A stretch of 64,000 nucleotides of DNA from Anthoceros angustus (GCA_010909165.1 VJWM01000044.1:930001-994000); one strand, 5' to 3'. Numbered from the stretch's first letter, positions 33,370 through 45,887 are shown. Numbers and translations: made by a program. Notes: a model not told the origin generated them from the letters alone.

Positions 33370-34360
33370 CCCTCGGATAACATGCGGTTCTTTGCATCCA
33401 CATCCAAAATTGGCCCTCCTCAGCTGGATGAATCTACGGCATCCGCATCCGCATCCGCGGTGTCCGTGCTCACTCGTCGAGGAATGAACCGCAATCTCCA
33501 TCCGCGACCTACCGTGCTCCCTCCTCGCGGGAGGGGTGAATTGGGGTTGTGGTTGGCATTCTGCCCGTTCTCGTTTCGGTGAAGGCCTACTCCTCGTCGT
33601 ATGCGTGTGAAGCACCTCCCACACGATTTACCGATTTTGCCCTTCCTTCCTCAAGCGCTGGTTTTTCCTTCCGTCTTTGCACTCGCGATTCCACTGTTTC
33701 ACAAGTTTGCAGAACATATGACCACATGCCATTCCCATGGCCCTTGGCACAAACGTGGCGAGTGCGGTTGCAATTTGCGAGCTTACCTTCCTTCTCTTTG
33801 TTTTGTTTCCGCCCACTTCCGCCTCGATTGCGTGCTTGTCACGTTCCCAGGCTCTGCCTCGGCCGTGTAACTCTTCCTTCCCCATCGCCTTGCGGGCATT
33901 CCCTTCCTTTCCTCTTAGGCCTCCTCCATCCTCCATAGGTTGCGTCACCTTTTGGAGCCCATGCGGTCCATGCTCTCGGCATCGGCTCGGCGGTATGTGT
34001 CGGGTACAAAGTTCGGCAGGCGGCGTTCACATCTCCATCCTCTTCCGCCACCTCCACATCTCCTCTCATCACCATGTCGTGACGCTCGATCTCCATTGGA
34101 GGCTGCTGGATCCCGTGATGATGTCTCATTTACATCTCGCGCCTCCATTCCCTGCCGCGAACGTTTTTGGCACCATTGCGCACATGTCGTCACCCCACGG
34201 TCCCCTCGCCGCCTCCATTGTCCATCCCGCCCATCTGCGCCACTACCGGCCTTGATGTCCCCGCATCACGCCATTCCACGGATGTGGCCCCATGTACAAC
34301 TCACTTACGGTGGCGCCCCTCTCCCTACCATGTTCTTCGTTGCCCCGTTTTGAGGCACCC
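33370..34360. repeat. Block shared with the retroelement region (27450-28300)
   Basis: Nearly collinear with 27450-28300, with frequent 1-6 bp indels. It shares the stretches around GGTTGTGGTTGGCATTC, TTGCAGAACATATGACC and TTGCGTCACCTTTTGG. Minus-strand frames are charged but unidentified. 34515-34705 similarly repeats 29300-29500. Confidence 0.65.
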
Positions 34361-37300
34361 ACCACCATGCCCCCACGATCATGACCATCGCTATGTTACG
34401 CCACAACCACGGCCGTTCGTGGTGTCGTGGGACCACCACCTCATCGCCTCGCCATAGTCGGCGATGTCGATCATGCTGCCCACAGGCACGCTGTCATGAG
34501 TTTGCCCCACCGTAAGCGCTTCTCTCGTCGCACCCTGTTTTGTTACTGTCATTTGGTGCTCCATGGCCTACCACCGCCTTGATGTCCTGTCCTCCCATGG
34601 TTGATCGTTCACCTCGTGACGTCCCTCTCCATGTCGGGTTCCACGCCTTCTTGTCCCCGCCATTCGTCCTTCCTTCCCGCACATTTGTGCGCGTTTTTCT
34701 CCACCACATGCTTGTGGCTCCCCTGCTGGCTCGAATGGCTTCGCCTCACATCTAGCGCCCCTTTGTCCGGAAGGATTGACCCATTCCACTATCCTCCTCC
34801 TTGGAAGGCCACGAGATCGGGATCCTTCTCCAACTCTATATCATTGACGCAGATCCTTTCCCGCGTTATCACGGCAATCTCGCATCTCGTGGGTTCGTCC
34901 ATACTTTGCCTCCCTCGTCACGAACTCCCGAGAATCGCCCCGCCGCGGGCCGACCCTTCCATGTTTGTTCCTCTAGCATGCCATACTGCCTCGTCATCTG
35001 CGGGATACGTGCCATACCGCTTGTGAAACCGCAACACCCACTGTCGACCTCCCTTTCCCCACGGGTTTGGACCCATACCGCCATTTCGGCTAGTCTCTCC
35101 TTCGCTGCTATTTCATGCTTGGATGGCGAAAACGGCCGCCTTTTCACCGTGTCGTGCCCATGCTAAGGCATCTTCCCACTCTTCATCGTCCACCATGGAA
35201 GGTTTCCTATTCGAGGTAGTTCCCCTTTTCCCTCTCTTCCAGCGCAACGGCCTTCGCAGCATCCACACATCTGGCATTCCGCGTCCGCGTCATTTGAGAG
35301 AAATGTCTACTTATGCACGACTTCAGCACTAATCGGGAAGGCTTCCGCCACACACTTGATTAACCGGGCCTTCTACGCTTTTGGGCGTCCCTCCACCTTG
35401 TCGTGCAGTCGTTCACAACCTTTGTCCCGACTAGCTCCGGCGCTTGTGTCTCCTTCGCTTAGCCCACCGAACAACGGTGCCCTGCGGCGCCTTTCACAAC
35501 TCATCAATTCCTCAGCCATTTCACTCCATGCTTGTGCAGCAAAGCATTCACCAAGGCCTCGTTATCAACACCATTTACGAGGGCATTCACATCTATTGTG
35601 CCTGTCCTTCCCCGGTTGATATGACACCTCCACCGCAACAAATTCCGCCCGCCATTCCCTTTCTAGGGCCTCTGCACCCGTCGGTCCTTCTGCTGTCCTC
35701 CCTCCCTCCCTCCGACCGTCAGGTTTTGTGTACCTTTTCATTCCCGCATTTCGTCCTCCTCTCTTACATCCAACTCCCTCCATGATCGGGCGTGACGGGT
35801 TGTTCTCCTCTTCCACTTGATAGTTCCCATTCCCCCTACTTGCCATCCATCGTCTTCGTGCACATCCAAGCATTCACACAATGCACATGGAAATAGCGTT
35901 CATCCGGATCTGGTCTATATGTCGACACCGTACAATGTGTTGCGTGAGCGTCACGATATCATCCGTGTGCCACAACACACTAACTGGTCCAAAGATTTCG
36001 CTTTCTTGGTCCATGTCCTGCGAGCTCGGCTGCATTATGTCGTCGTCCGTCGGGATGGAAGGTGCCAAGTTTCGGCGTCATCGAACTGAACCTACACATG
36101 CCGCCATCGCGTGCTTCCCTCCTTCACGCTTTGTTGCCTCCTTTGCGCGATGGCAGCCTCCTCCCACCGTGCTCGCCGATTGAGCGCGGAAGGTGGATGG
36201 GAGATGAGGAGGATAGGCAAGACGACCTACCCTCCTCATCCCCTCCACCTTCCTACGGTCTCCTGTCGAGCGCGCCGTCGTAGACGCCTCCCGATTGTGG
36301 TAGGTTCGTCGGCATACAGTCGACATCCTTGGCCACCTCATCCGTCTCACGCCATTTACATGCATGCGTTCAGCCTTCCTTCCCTGCAATTTTTGGCTCC
36401 CTCGTAGGCAACCTTTTCCTTCCTTCGTCCCTCATGGCGGTATCGTGCACTCCGTCCCAGGCTGGCCGGCCTTAGATTTGAAACATATGAGCCATCCTTG
36501 GCGTCCTTGAGAGCAATTGCGAAACATGGCCCAGCGAGCGGGCGCTTCACTGCACTCATATCCCTTGTTCATTGACTTGCCTACCGCCAGTGCAGCGTCA
36601 CCAATGTGCATTCGGGGCATTTAGTGTTGTTGTCTTTGAGTGCCAACGTTATTCGTTTCATATCTGATGGAGGATTAATGTGCACAGCAAGCCGCCATAT
36701 TATGGAGGTCGGCAAACGTCACTTGCGGCGTCATCATCTCTACCCCAATTCGATCATTCCCTATACTCAATGCCAAAAGCAGACGGCATTTGCACAACAT
36801 CTCCGACTGCACGGCGGCCTTTGCAAGATTCACGGTCTCGGTGTGCCTCTTCTTCCCGGAGTCCCCTCGGCCGCTGAGGGTTCTGCGCCCAGCGAGCCCC
36901 GCATCGCATTCAACCACGTCGATTTCCTCTTTCCCGCCTCACGAGGGGCGATGGCCTCGGACGTCTTGCCCCTCGCGGCTCCCTTGGCCTTCGTCTTCCC
37001 TTTGGACCTCCCTTCGTCCTTTCTTCTGCGGCCGGATATGAACTCCTTCCTTTCCTAGCAGGTCCATGTCTTGCATCGCGACACATTCCATGACTCGGTT
37101 CCTTTTAGGCGGTGACCTTACGTTTTGGGCAATAGGTGGAATTAGTAGCCTTTGTTTAATTCATGTCCATCCTCACGGCGCTAAGACCACTGAGTGAAGG
37201 CAATCGCCCCATGTAAGGAAATGTCGGGCTGCGGTTGCTGTGGTATGCCTTGCGCGGTATGGAGGGCACCACTCCATACCCTCCATTCCAACGGACCTCA

Positions 37301-38040
37301 CAGCGCCTGCTTTATTTCCAGCCACCTTTGAAGTGTCTGATTCGATTCGGGAAAAGGACATTCCCGGCAAGGCGTTCCATTACCACACGCACCTCGACCT
37401 CAGGGGTACACCTCCCTCCCTCCACCGGCATGTACCTATGAAGAGGCAGTGCCCGAGGCGAGGACCGTGCATACGGGTCGATGGCGAGGGGAGAACCCCG
37501 TCGTCGTCGCCGGGGCAATGGGCGAGAGCAACCCTCCATCGTCCCATGGCCATCGTCGGTGACATGCCGGTCCAATCCTTCATAGCCATACTCGGTGCCT
37601 ATCTATGAGCCCACAACCTCCGCACACACCGCAATGTTGGAAGGAGATAGTTGAGCACGGAAGGAAAAGGCGGCGCATGCGGGAACCAAAAACTATTGAG
37701 CGCAATGAGTGAAAGGGTGAATCGTAGCGACACCTTGGGCCGGGTCATGGCCTTGATTTCCACACACAACTAACCCTACGGCGAGATCGGCGGTGGTGGT
37801 CGACCACGAACTCCAAGGCGTTGGGAGGCTTCCACTTGGCCATTGGAGCAGGGGTTCCAAAAAGGCGAGATACACACAGGTTGGCACCAGGCCCCACGGG
37901 TCCTCAGGCCATCGGCGGTTCGTGGTGTCCAAAGTGCAAGCCGGCGGCCGTATGCCCCATTCGGATGTAGGAATGCGGAAGTCATAGATCACTGGCGTCA
38001 CATCTGGACACTAGGGGCGAGGGCTCGGGCATCCGTGCCA
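34361..38040. other. Interior of the transposon candidate without recognisable genes
   Basis: Open frames on both strands are under 130 codons and overlap. None shows a transposase DDE region, a helicase, or any enzyme motif I can name. A minus-strand piece near 34870-35147 (KHEIAAKERLAEMAVWVQTR) looks like genuine protein text but is too short to assign. Confidence 0.4.
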
Positions 38041-38041
38041 C

Positions 38042-38108
38042 CTTGAGGCGGGGCGGGGGGGGGGGCGGGGAGAGGTGGAGGCAGGGGTGGGGAGGGGTGG
38101 AGGGGAGT
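38042..38108 (+). repeat. G-rich tract
   Basis: Long uninterrupted G runs (up to 11, separated by single C or A/T) on the plus strand, for example around 38049-38070, followed by GGGGTGGGGAGGGG. The spacing would permit G-quadruplex folding. Confidence 0.75.
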
Positions 38109-38649
38109 GATGTGGGTTCACAGGTAGGCCTCAAGCTGCAGGAGACTTAAGCAAGAGCTGGAGCTTTTCGATGCGTCGTGAGTTAAGTTAAAGCAAATCT
38201 CGGGAGAAGAGCCGATTTCTACACGCAACTGTGGCCTCCGGAACATCGGTTTACGGTTGGGAGAATCTGCGATATCGACCGTCCGTTCTGTGCGACAAGC
38301 TTGCAGAGGCAGGCATTGACGGCCACAGCGCTGACAAGCCCGTCTGCCATGGCGACCTTTGGCGGTGGTGTCGCCCCGGCAGTGACGTGAGTAGCGGGGT
38401 TTTCAGGAGGTAAGCATAATTAACAACAGTGCCAACTGCGTACATCGAACAAATCGGTATAAACCTTGACAATGGTGCAGCAGATGGGCCGGCCTAGGAT
38501 CATAAGACCACCCCAAGTGCAGTTTTGTAATGACCGGTATGATGACACATATTCATTTCACACCACGCTATCCACGATGCACATGCTTGCACCGAGGTGC
38601 CTCACAAGGGTGCCGCGAAACGCGTCTCTCGTGGTCACCGGGATTGTCT

Positions 38650-40110
38650 TTGGTCCATGATGAGTCAATGCATGTCATGGTCCTTGGATTGGGAAATGCC
38701 CATGTCCTGGTCATTTGTCCTTGCCATGACATGTACATGCATGACATGGTCCACGGACATCGCATGACTTGGGCCATGACATGTATATGCATGTCATGAC
38801 CATGGCATGCATTTACATGTCATGGCGAACATATATAGTCACGAATATCTCGCTCACATAGCGACGGCCAAGCACATTATTTGGCATTTCGAGGGCCAAG
38901 GACAAATGCGACCTCCTGTCATTGCACAAGGATTTATTTGTCCTTGGGCCTCGACATCGTGCATGTCATGGTCTTGTCATGTCCTTGGCCCATGCGTGCG
39001 CATGTCATGGGCCAAGGACATGATATGACCATGACATGCATATGCATGTGATGGTCCAAGGAAACATTTTTCCTTTGACCATGAAATGTATATGCATGTA
39101 AATGTCATGCGCGACATTTATATAATAGCCATGGGCCAAGGACATTTATATAATTGCCATGGGCCAAGGACAAATTTGTCCTTGGGCCATGACATGTATA
39201 TTACAAAGGCGTTTCATGGGGCAGGACAACTTTGTCCTTGGCCCATGGCATGGCATGGTCAAGACCAGACATGAACGCCATTTCGTGGGCCAAGGACACA
39301 TTTGTCCTTGGCCCGCAACTTATACATGGCATGGTGTGGCCACATAATTTTCATGCGTGGGCCAAGGACAAATTGTCCACGGCCCGGACATGTAAATTCA
39401 TGTCATGGGCGAAGGACAAATTTGTCCTTGGCCCGGAAAGCGTGCCACATATTGGTGTCTATATATGTATAGCATGAGTGTGGTGTAGACTTCATTTGGG
39501 AGGACATGCTATTATGAGGACTTAAAACACAAGGAGCGCATGATGAGGTGGCCAAACATGCATGGGGATGGGCCTAGTTGTCATGGGCCAAGGACAACTT
39601 TGAGCTTGGCCCATGACATGTAAATGCATGGCATGGTCTTAACCATGACATGCATACATGCCATGGGCCAAGGACAAAGTTGTGCTTGGCACATGACATG
39701 CATATGGATGTCATGGGCCAAGGAAAACTTTGAGCTTGTGACATGCATATGCATGTCGTCGCAGGACATGCATATGCATATATATGACATGACATTTATA
39801 TACATGCCATGGGCCAAGGACAAATTTGTCCTTGGCCCATGATATGCATGTCATGGGCCAAGGACAACTTTGTCCTTGGCCCATGGCATGTATATAAATG
39901 TCATGCGCATGACAATGACATGTATATACATGACATGGTCCAATGAAAATGTTTCCTTGGACCATGTCATATATATGTCATGTCATGTCATGTCCGTGGG
40001 CCATGACATGTATATGCATGTTATGGGCGACATGACATGACCATGGGCCATGACATGGACGCCCGAGGCCCAAGGACAAATAGTTCCTTGGGCAATGACA
40101 AGCGGTGGCA
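38650..40110. repeat. Palindromic repeat array
   Basis: About 1.45 kb built almost entirely from two families of self-complementary words. The first is CATGACATGTATATGCATGTCATG-type (long in places). The second centres on GGACAAATTTGTCC flanked by GGGCCAA and TTGGCCC. Perfect examples are 39809-39840 (32 bp) and 39164-39185 (22 bp). Imperfect ones lie near 39235, 39300, 39370, 39420, 39600, 39675 and 39865. Because of the symmetry, similar Met/Cys/Trp-rich frames (GQGQICPWAMTCI, LSLAHDMHM) open on both strands; these are not genes. It lies inside the transposon candidate, where subterminal binding-site arrays are known in CACTA elements, but those are normally short direct/inverted motifs. 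Confidence 0.9.
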
Positions 40111-40260
40111 TATGTCCTCGCCCTCGAAATGATGAAATGTTCTTGGCCGTCGAAATGTGTCGAGAATTTGGTGACTATATATGTCTACGAGTGATAAGTG
40201 TGGTCATCATTGATTAGGTCCCACTTGTTATAATGAGGAGTTGAGACATAAGGGAAGGCG
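40111..40260. repeat. Array-end segment, duplicated
   Basis: 40155-40280 and 39445-39565 share a pattern (CTATATATGT, GTGTGG, TTATGAGGA, GATGAGGTGGC), suggesting the palindrome array plus its end were duplicated as a ~0.7-kb unit. Confidence 0.55.
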
Positions 40261-42580
40261 ATGAGGTGGCAAACTTTGAATGGCGACGCCGTGCGCATGG
40301 CGGCATGCATCACGATGCCGGAGACATGGCCTATTACTTCCGTCAGCGTGTTACTTCCACTTGCATCTTTTCAATCGTCACCTTGCGGTTGCAATCTGTT
40401 TGTCTCGGTTCGCTCTGCTCGCTTTCGACTTTGCGCGTTACAAAGATGGTGTGGGACGTGGACTTGAGGATTTGGTGCGTCCGCCCGCACCGACTTCAAC
40501 CTGCCGTGACACACCGCCGGTGAAGATGGCGTTCGCCGATCAAAGGAGGCGTCCGCCGTCTGCGGCGATGGCAATGGCTATGGCGGCGGCCGGTGGTGGT
40601 GGCAAGCACTGCGGTGAGGGACCCTGTGGCGGCACGTGGTCATGGAAGTGTCACGGCTCGGCGGTGGGAAGCGGCGAGGTGGAAACGGTGGGTGGACCCA
40701 TAGAGGCGGCTCCATCGAGGCGGCGGAGGGCGTGGCGGAGGTGGCGGTGCACAGACACAGGGAGCGCCACCATGAAGATGGGCAAGTGTCCCTTCCAAGG
40801 TTGCGGAGGCGGTGATGGCGATGCCGGCAAGTTGCCCCTGCCGAGGGTGGGGATGGGAAGGAAGATGCTTCCACCATCAACCGCCGGGAGGAGCGCACCG
40901 CTCCTATGGGCGCTTGCTGCTCGGAGATTTTGGTCCTCCGGTGGCGGAGGTGGCCCTTCCGTGGAGCGGTGGGCTGGTCCTCGGGATGAGCGAACGGTCC
41001 CCCGCCCTTGTGGCATGGATGCCCTAGCAAGTGCGCCCTGGGCCGCCCATCCCGCTCCCGAGAAGCGGGGACCACTTGCCTATCGGCGCAAGCGAGGTGC
41101 ACGCGAGCCAAGGGAGGAAGGGCATGCTCCGACCTCCACTGAAGAACTGGATGTGGGAGATGAGGACAGGTTGAGGGGCAAGCCGGCCCGAGAGGCGGCC
41201 GACTCGAGGCGGATGGCGAGGACGAGGACAATTGCGAGGATGAGGTAGGTGGGTGACATGGAAGAACGGGTGACAGGGACGACGTCCCCACCACCGCAAC
41301 TCCGGCAGAGATAGGAGAACTCACCAGTGCTGGCGGTAAGCAACTCGGCACGTCATTCTTTGTATTATGCAGCTCCACAGGCGGGAGGAGTGTTTATATC
41401 GGCCGCTGTGCGATGGAGGTTGGGTCGAGGATCGGTGCGGTGGAGGATGAAGAAGGGCTGAGGAGGGCCTTCCATCGCGTGTCTTGGAGCTAGTGTGTGC
41501 GAAGATGGCGTTGATGGTGCCGTGGACAAGCCATGACGAGTCCGAGGGAGAGGTGGTGAGTATGGTAGAGATTGAGTTTCGGTATCGGCCGGGATGAGAT
41601 TGTGGCGAGGTTGCGGTGCATCACGGACAAGGAACCACAACGTAGGAAGAAGGTGAGGCAAGCGCATTGATATGGAGGGAGAAGGGTAAGGATGCGAAAT
41701 GGCTCCATCCGCCGAATGTCACGAAGGCATGGAGGAAGGCCGTGGGCGGGGGTGGTGACGTTGCACAAGAATGGGGGTGTGGCCAACACTCGAGAAAGCC
41801 GCAACGTCGCAAGGTCAAAGCATGATCAAGGGACCAATCCCTTTGGTCCACTAGGGCGAAAGATTTTGAAAGGAAGTTCGTGCAACGGTGGGGAGGGAGC
41901 GGTAGAGGAGCTGCGGTGGCGGCGAGGAATGGCTTGGAGAACATGCCGAGTATTGGAGAGGTAAGGGAAAAGGCATGGCGGTGGCGGTGAGAGGGCAAGT
42001 GGGCGAGGCAACGCTTGTCGTGATGTGATCACACAGGTGGCATGTGCGATGCTTGGAGGCAGGAATGCAAGAGGGAAGCAATGGACGAGGCGGCGGACGG
42101 TACACATGCAAAGGCGTTGAAGAGGGTGGGGGACAACGAGGAGAGGGAGGGAAGAGTTGCTGGTGGGCAGGCGGAAGAAGGGGGACAAGTGGAAGTGGTG
42201 GCACCGACACGGAGGATCACACGGAGCGTGTCGAAAAGTGTAAGTGCAAATGTGTAACATGTCATGCAAATGGCGATGCAATGGGCGAAATCGACTGCTG
42301 CTTTTTGCAGCCATGGTGGTCGAAAAGAAGGAAGCTGTGGAAGGATGTGTGGAAACGCAGCCGTGAGGCGTGAGCAAGGGAAGAGAAAGCGGGCACCAAG
42401 CATGACACCAACAAGCAAAGGAAGAAAGCAGCGGGTTCTACACGGAAGAAGAAGAAGAATCCTCCAAGGACAACCAATGAGTGTAGGGGTGTCGCAAGAA
42501 GCCTAAGTAGCATAGGATTTAGTTTTATGTAGGAAGAAAGTGAGGGCTTCGATGAGTTAGCCGCCATCTAGATGAATGTG
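40261..42580. other. GC-rich low-complexity interior segment
   Basis: Long overlapping frames exist on both strands (for example 40280-41248 plus and 40578-41378 minus). Both are made of Gly/Arg/Ala-rich or Pro/Ser/His-rich text with no domain. They are most likely open by base composition. A gene here can be neither supported nor excluded. Confidence 0.4.
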
Positions 42581-43059
42581 TGGTTCAGTGGTGATGTGAA
42601 GGCGAAAGGGAGAAGCTTGTGGCTGCCACAGATCGATGACTCAAGAATGCATAATTGTGACATTCTTGTTTTGTGACACAATGAATTTGGTAGGTGTGGG
42701 TTGAATCGATTGCTAGGTTTCTTTGCATGTGTGAAAAGACGACCAGCAGACGGGTTGGGGAAACGACGACGCCATTGCTCATGGGTACGGACAAAAGCAT
42801 GGGATTAGTCCTCATGTACCACCCTTTCCCAATTTGGACATCAAGGTATGTATGTATAAAGGAACCTAGTTGTCCATGCACTCGCGTTGGTGGAGTGGAG
42901 GAGGCGATGGTGACGAACAAGCGGTCGCGTGTTCGAGCGATTAAGTCAAACGATTTTGCGCAAGAACAAGAGGTAATGACAAGACTCAAAATAGAAGACA
43001 GACAAGAATGTGAATGATATTGAGCAAAGAGCGATATCCGTCTTGGAAATAAAAATCTT

Positions 43060-43290
43060 GTTAATCCGGTGTTCATGTACAAATACCTACCTACAAGTAG
43101 GTACATGCGTATGAAGGTAAATCCGTATCTACAAGTAGGTACCATGTATGAAGGTAATGTGTATTCTATCTCTACCAAGATATCGTGCAAAAGCCATAAA
43201 CAAATAGTATACAAGCCAATAATAGCTATGGTAAGCCATAAACAATTAGTATACAAGCCAATAATAGCTATGGTAGGGAAAAAGGTTGAT
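43060..43290. repeat. Short tandem duplications near the right end
   Basis: ACAAGTAGGTAC-type units repeat at 43083-43105 and 43130-43145. A ~55-bp unit containing GTATACAAGCCAATAATAGC is present twice (43205 and 43250 regions). Confidence 0.7.
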
Positions 43291-43705
43291 ATAGGAATTA
43301 TATCGTGTGTAGAGGAAGGAGACAATTAATGAGAGACAATTAATGAGCATGTTAGTGTGATATCCGGTTTGGGCGCCATTAACAATAGTTGTGAAGAGAG
43401 AGTGCAATGAAGAGCAATAGGAGAAACATTAACTAATTGTACTTCCAATGGGGTGTAATAAAGAGGGGACCGATAGAGAAGAGAGAGAGGGTCCTTATTA
43501 CGTCATGTTGCATTTGCATGAGGGAATTCATAAACAATGCGTATGAGAGAGGGGATGTAGTTAAGAGGGTGAAGTGGTAGGAGAGAGAGCAAGGTTCGTG
43601 TTAAGATTGTAGGCCCAATGCGGGAAGAAATGACAAACTTAATACCAAGCCTCCAAATAATGTTGCAAGTTACAAGTGTAACATAAAATTGCAACAACGA
43701 CTGTA

Positions 43706-43731
43706 ACATAGGGGGCCATTTCTAGTAGGGT
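43706..43731 (-). repeat. Right terminal inverted repeat
   Basis: Ends CCATTTCTAGTAGG; exact inverse of 32749-32774. Confidence 0.8.
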
Positions 43732-44457
43732 TCCCGCGCATCAATTACGCCCGACGCCTCGACGCTGAGAGAAAACCATCTTCGCGGTCAACTACTAGAG
43801 TCCTACATCGTGTACTGCAACTTCATGCCTGCCGCCTTCTTGGCGCATGTCCTTGGGTCGTGGTTACTTGCCTATAACGGCCTGGCAACTCTCAAGGTCC
43901 CGTCCCTCCGTATGTCCGGCTCTCCTCCAGCCTGCCCACGTGGCCCGCTTACCTATTACGCTCCATCCTTTTCCGCAGTTACCTTTTCCATCGGACTTAC
44001 CTTGATCCGCTTCAAAGTTTAGTCCGGAGTAGCCTACTCCGGAGTTCCCGACGTTGTCCAACCCGGACCTATCCTTCAGTCCCCCTAGTCCGTCATAATC
44101 TAGGCCATCCATCTTTATTTCCATTTCTCCGCCTTATTTCCCACACCACACACTAAGAAAACAAAAAAAAACATGCCTATTACCTTCATAAGGGGGAGTC
44201 TACAGTTCTTTCCTTGTCCACACCTTGAAATGCTCTATAAGTACAAGATTTGCTTGTGGCTATACATGAGATCCTAGCATGCTACCATCCTCTCACCAAC
44301 GTCATGTCACACTGGTTTGATCTCGCTCTACACTTGGTCAACTAGGAAGTTTAGGGTTTGATCTCGCTCTACACTAATAGTGAGCATACTAGGTAGTGAG
44401 TATTTGATGGGTGCTAAATTTTAACGTTCAGAATTCACACCTTATACAATATGCAAT

Positions 44458-44536
44458 TAATATATTATATTATATTATATTATATTATATTATATTATAT
44501 TATATTATATTATATTATATTATATTATATTATATA
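44458..44536. repeat. (ATATT)n microsatellite
   Basis: About 15 uninterrupted copies of the pentanucleotide. Confidence 0.9.
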
Positions 44537-45887
44537 GTATAACATAATACTATGGAATACGTATAGGAGTGCTTGGTTAGGGGCAAGGGGTAGATCTACA
44601 TTAGAGTGCCTGGGTAAGACCAAGGGGTAGAAGTTATGCTGGTTGCCAAAATTAATAAGTAATTTATACCTCTATATATATATCCTGTACTTTATCATTG
44701 ATATAAGTGCATAATGGAAGATGCACATTTATTAACATTGTAGGACTGGTTGAAGCCAAAACAAAGTTAGTGTCAAGCCATGAATAGGGATAGTCAAGTA
44801 AAAACATTGATAAATCAATGGTGAAGTTATGAGGTAGGAGGGATATATGTGAGGGTTGGTGGTTCATGTTTCAGTGGTGTGGGCAACATAAACAAATCGT
44901 TGCCAAGAGAGGGTGTAATGAAGAGGACAAGGTGAAACATAAACAAATAATTCTCCAAAGGGGGTGTAATAAAGAGGGAAGGATGATAGGGGAGAGAGAG
45001 GCGGCTCCTTGTTACATTCATGTTGCAATTGCATGTGGGAAGTCATAGACAATGCTTGTGAGAGAGGAGGTGTAATTATTATGAGGGTGAGGTGGTCGGA
45101 GAGAGAGCCAGGTTCATATGAAGGAAGCTAAGGAAGCAACGTGCCTAAGTATAATTTTGCTTACGAGCTCATCACATGACACACATCAACGCAGGGCAAC
45201 TCACTTTCCTCTCTAGCATGGACCCTCAAGGTTCTTGATCTCCAGGAAGGGCTTCCCTCACACATTGCATAGAAGGGACAAGCTGTAGGATCCATTTTCC
45301 TTCTTCCTTTCTTCATGCAAGCCGTCTTTCTTTAGGCAAGCTGTCTTCCTTGTATAATATCCATTTAGGCAAGTCGTATTTCTTCAAGCAAGTTGTCTTC
45401 CTTGTAAAACAGTGAATTGGATACTATGTACATCTCATGGTCACTAGTCGTACATATAGTGAAGGGGTCAACAAAAGTCATGGGAACTCTACCAACTCTC
45501 ATGGGTGAAGATAGCCGTTGCAAAAACCGTTAGTCATCAAGGGTTCAAAAATGACATTTTTTGTGCATTAAAAACGAACGAGGGGCTCACAATATGCTTG
45601 CGCAGTTCTTATTCTTACAGCTGCTTATGGGCTCAGTCTCCTTTGTGTTATAACAGCGCGGAGCCATGGCCAGGAAAAAGAATGTGCTTCCAAATCTATT
45701 GCTAATAAGAGGATGGTGCAAGAAGAAATCGATCAGCAACTGGCCAGGAAAGATATGAGGAAAGTGTAGGCCTTCGACAGTTGTTGAGGAAGAGCTAGTT
45801 GGAGAGTGAGGACAACACAGACAAAAAAGGCAGAGTGGCAGGTGGGGACACATGTTGACATGAGTTAGACATGGAATAGCGAGCAAC

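Larger units (their letters stand above)
32749..43731. mobile_element. Candidate CACTA-like DNA transposon, 11 kb
   Basis: The left end (CCTACTAGAAATGGCCCCC, continuing to about 32774) is the exact reverse complement of the right end at 43706-43731. Both ends also share subterminal words (CTATGTTACA, TTGTTGCAATTTT, GAGGCTTGGTA). TTCC(C) occurs just outside both ends, a weak hint of a target duplication. The interior has no TNP2-type transposase that I can recognise. It carries blocks shared with the retroelement region, a palindrome array and GC-rich low-complexity DNA, so it looks non-autonomous. Superfamily is inferred from the terminal sequence. Confidence 0.6.

Noticed and set aside
34869-35147. 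CACTA TNP2 transposase fragment inside the 11-kb element
   Set aside because: A helical-looking piece (AAKERLAEMAVWVQ) is present, but none of the conserved TNP2 motifs could be found nearby.
38530-39965. Met/Cys/Trp-rich short frames on both strands
   Set aside because: They are a by-product of the palindromic array, which reads similarly in both directions.
40280-41248. 322-codon plus-strand open frame
   Set aside because: It overlaps equally long frames on the other strand, is Gly/Arg/Ala-rich with no domain, and lies in a GC-rich segment where frames open by composition.
42585-43325. 246-codon minus-strand frame with hydrophobic repeats (IAIIGLY)
   Set aside because: The internal repeat comes from a tandem DNA duplication at 43.2 kb. 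There is no family resemblance, and it runs into the transposon's subterminal region.
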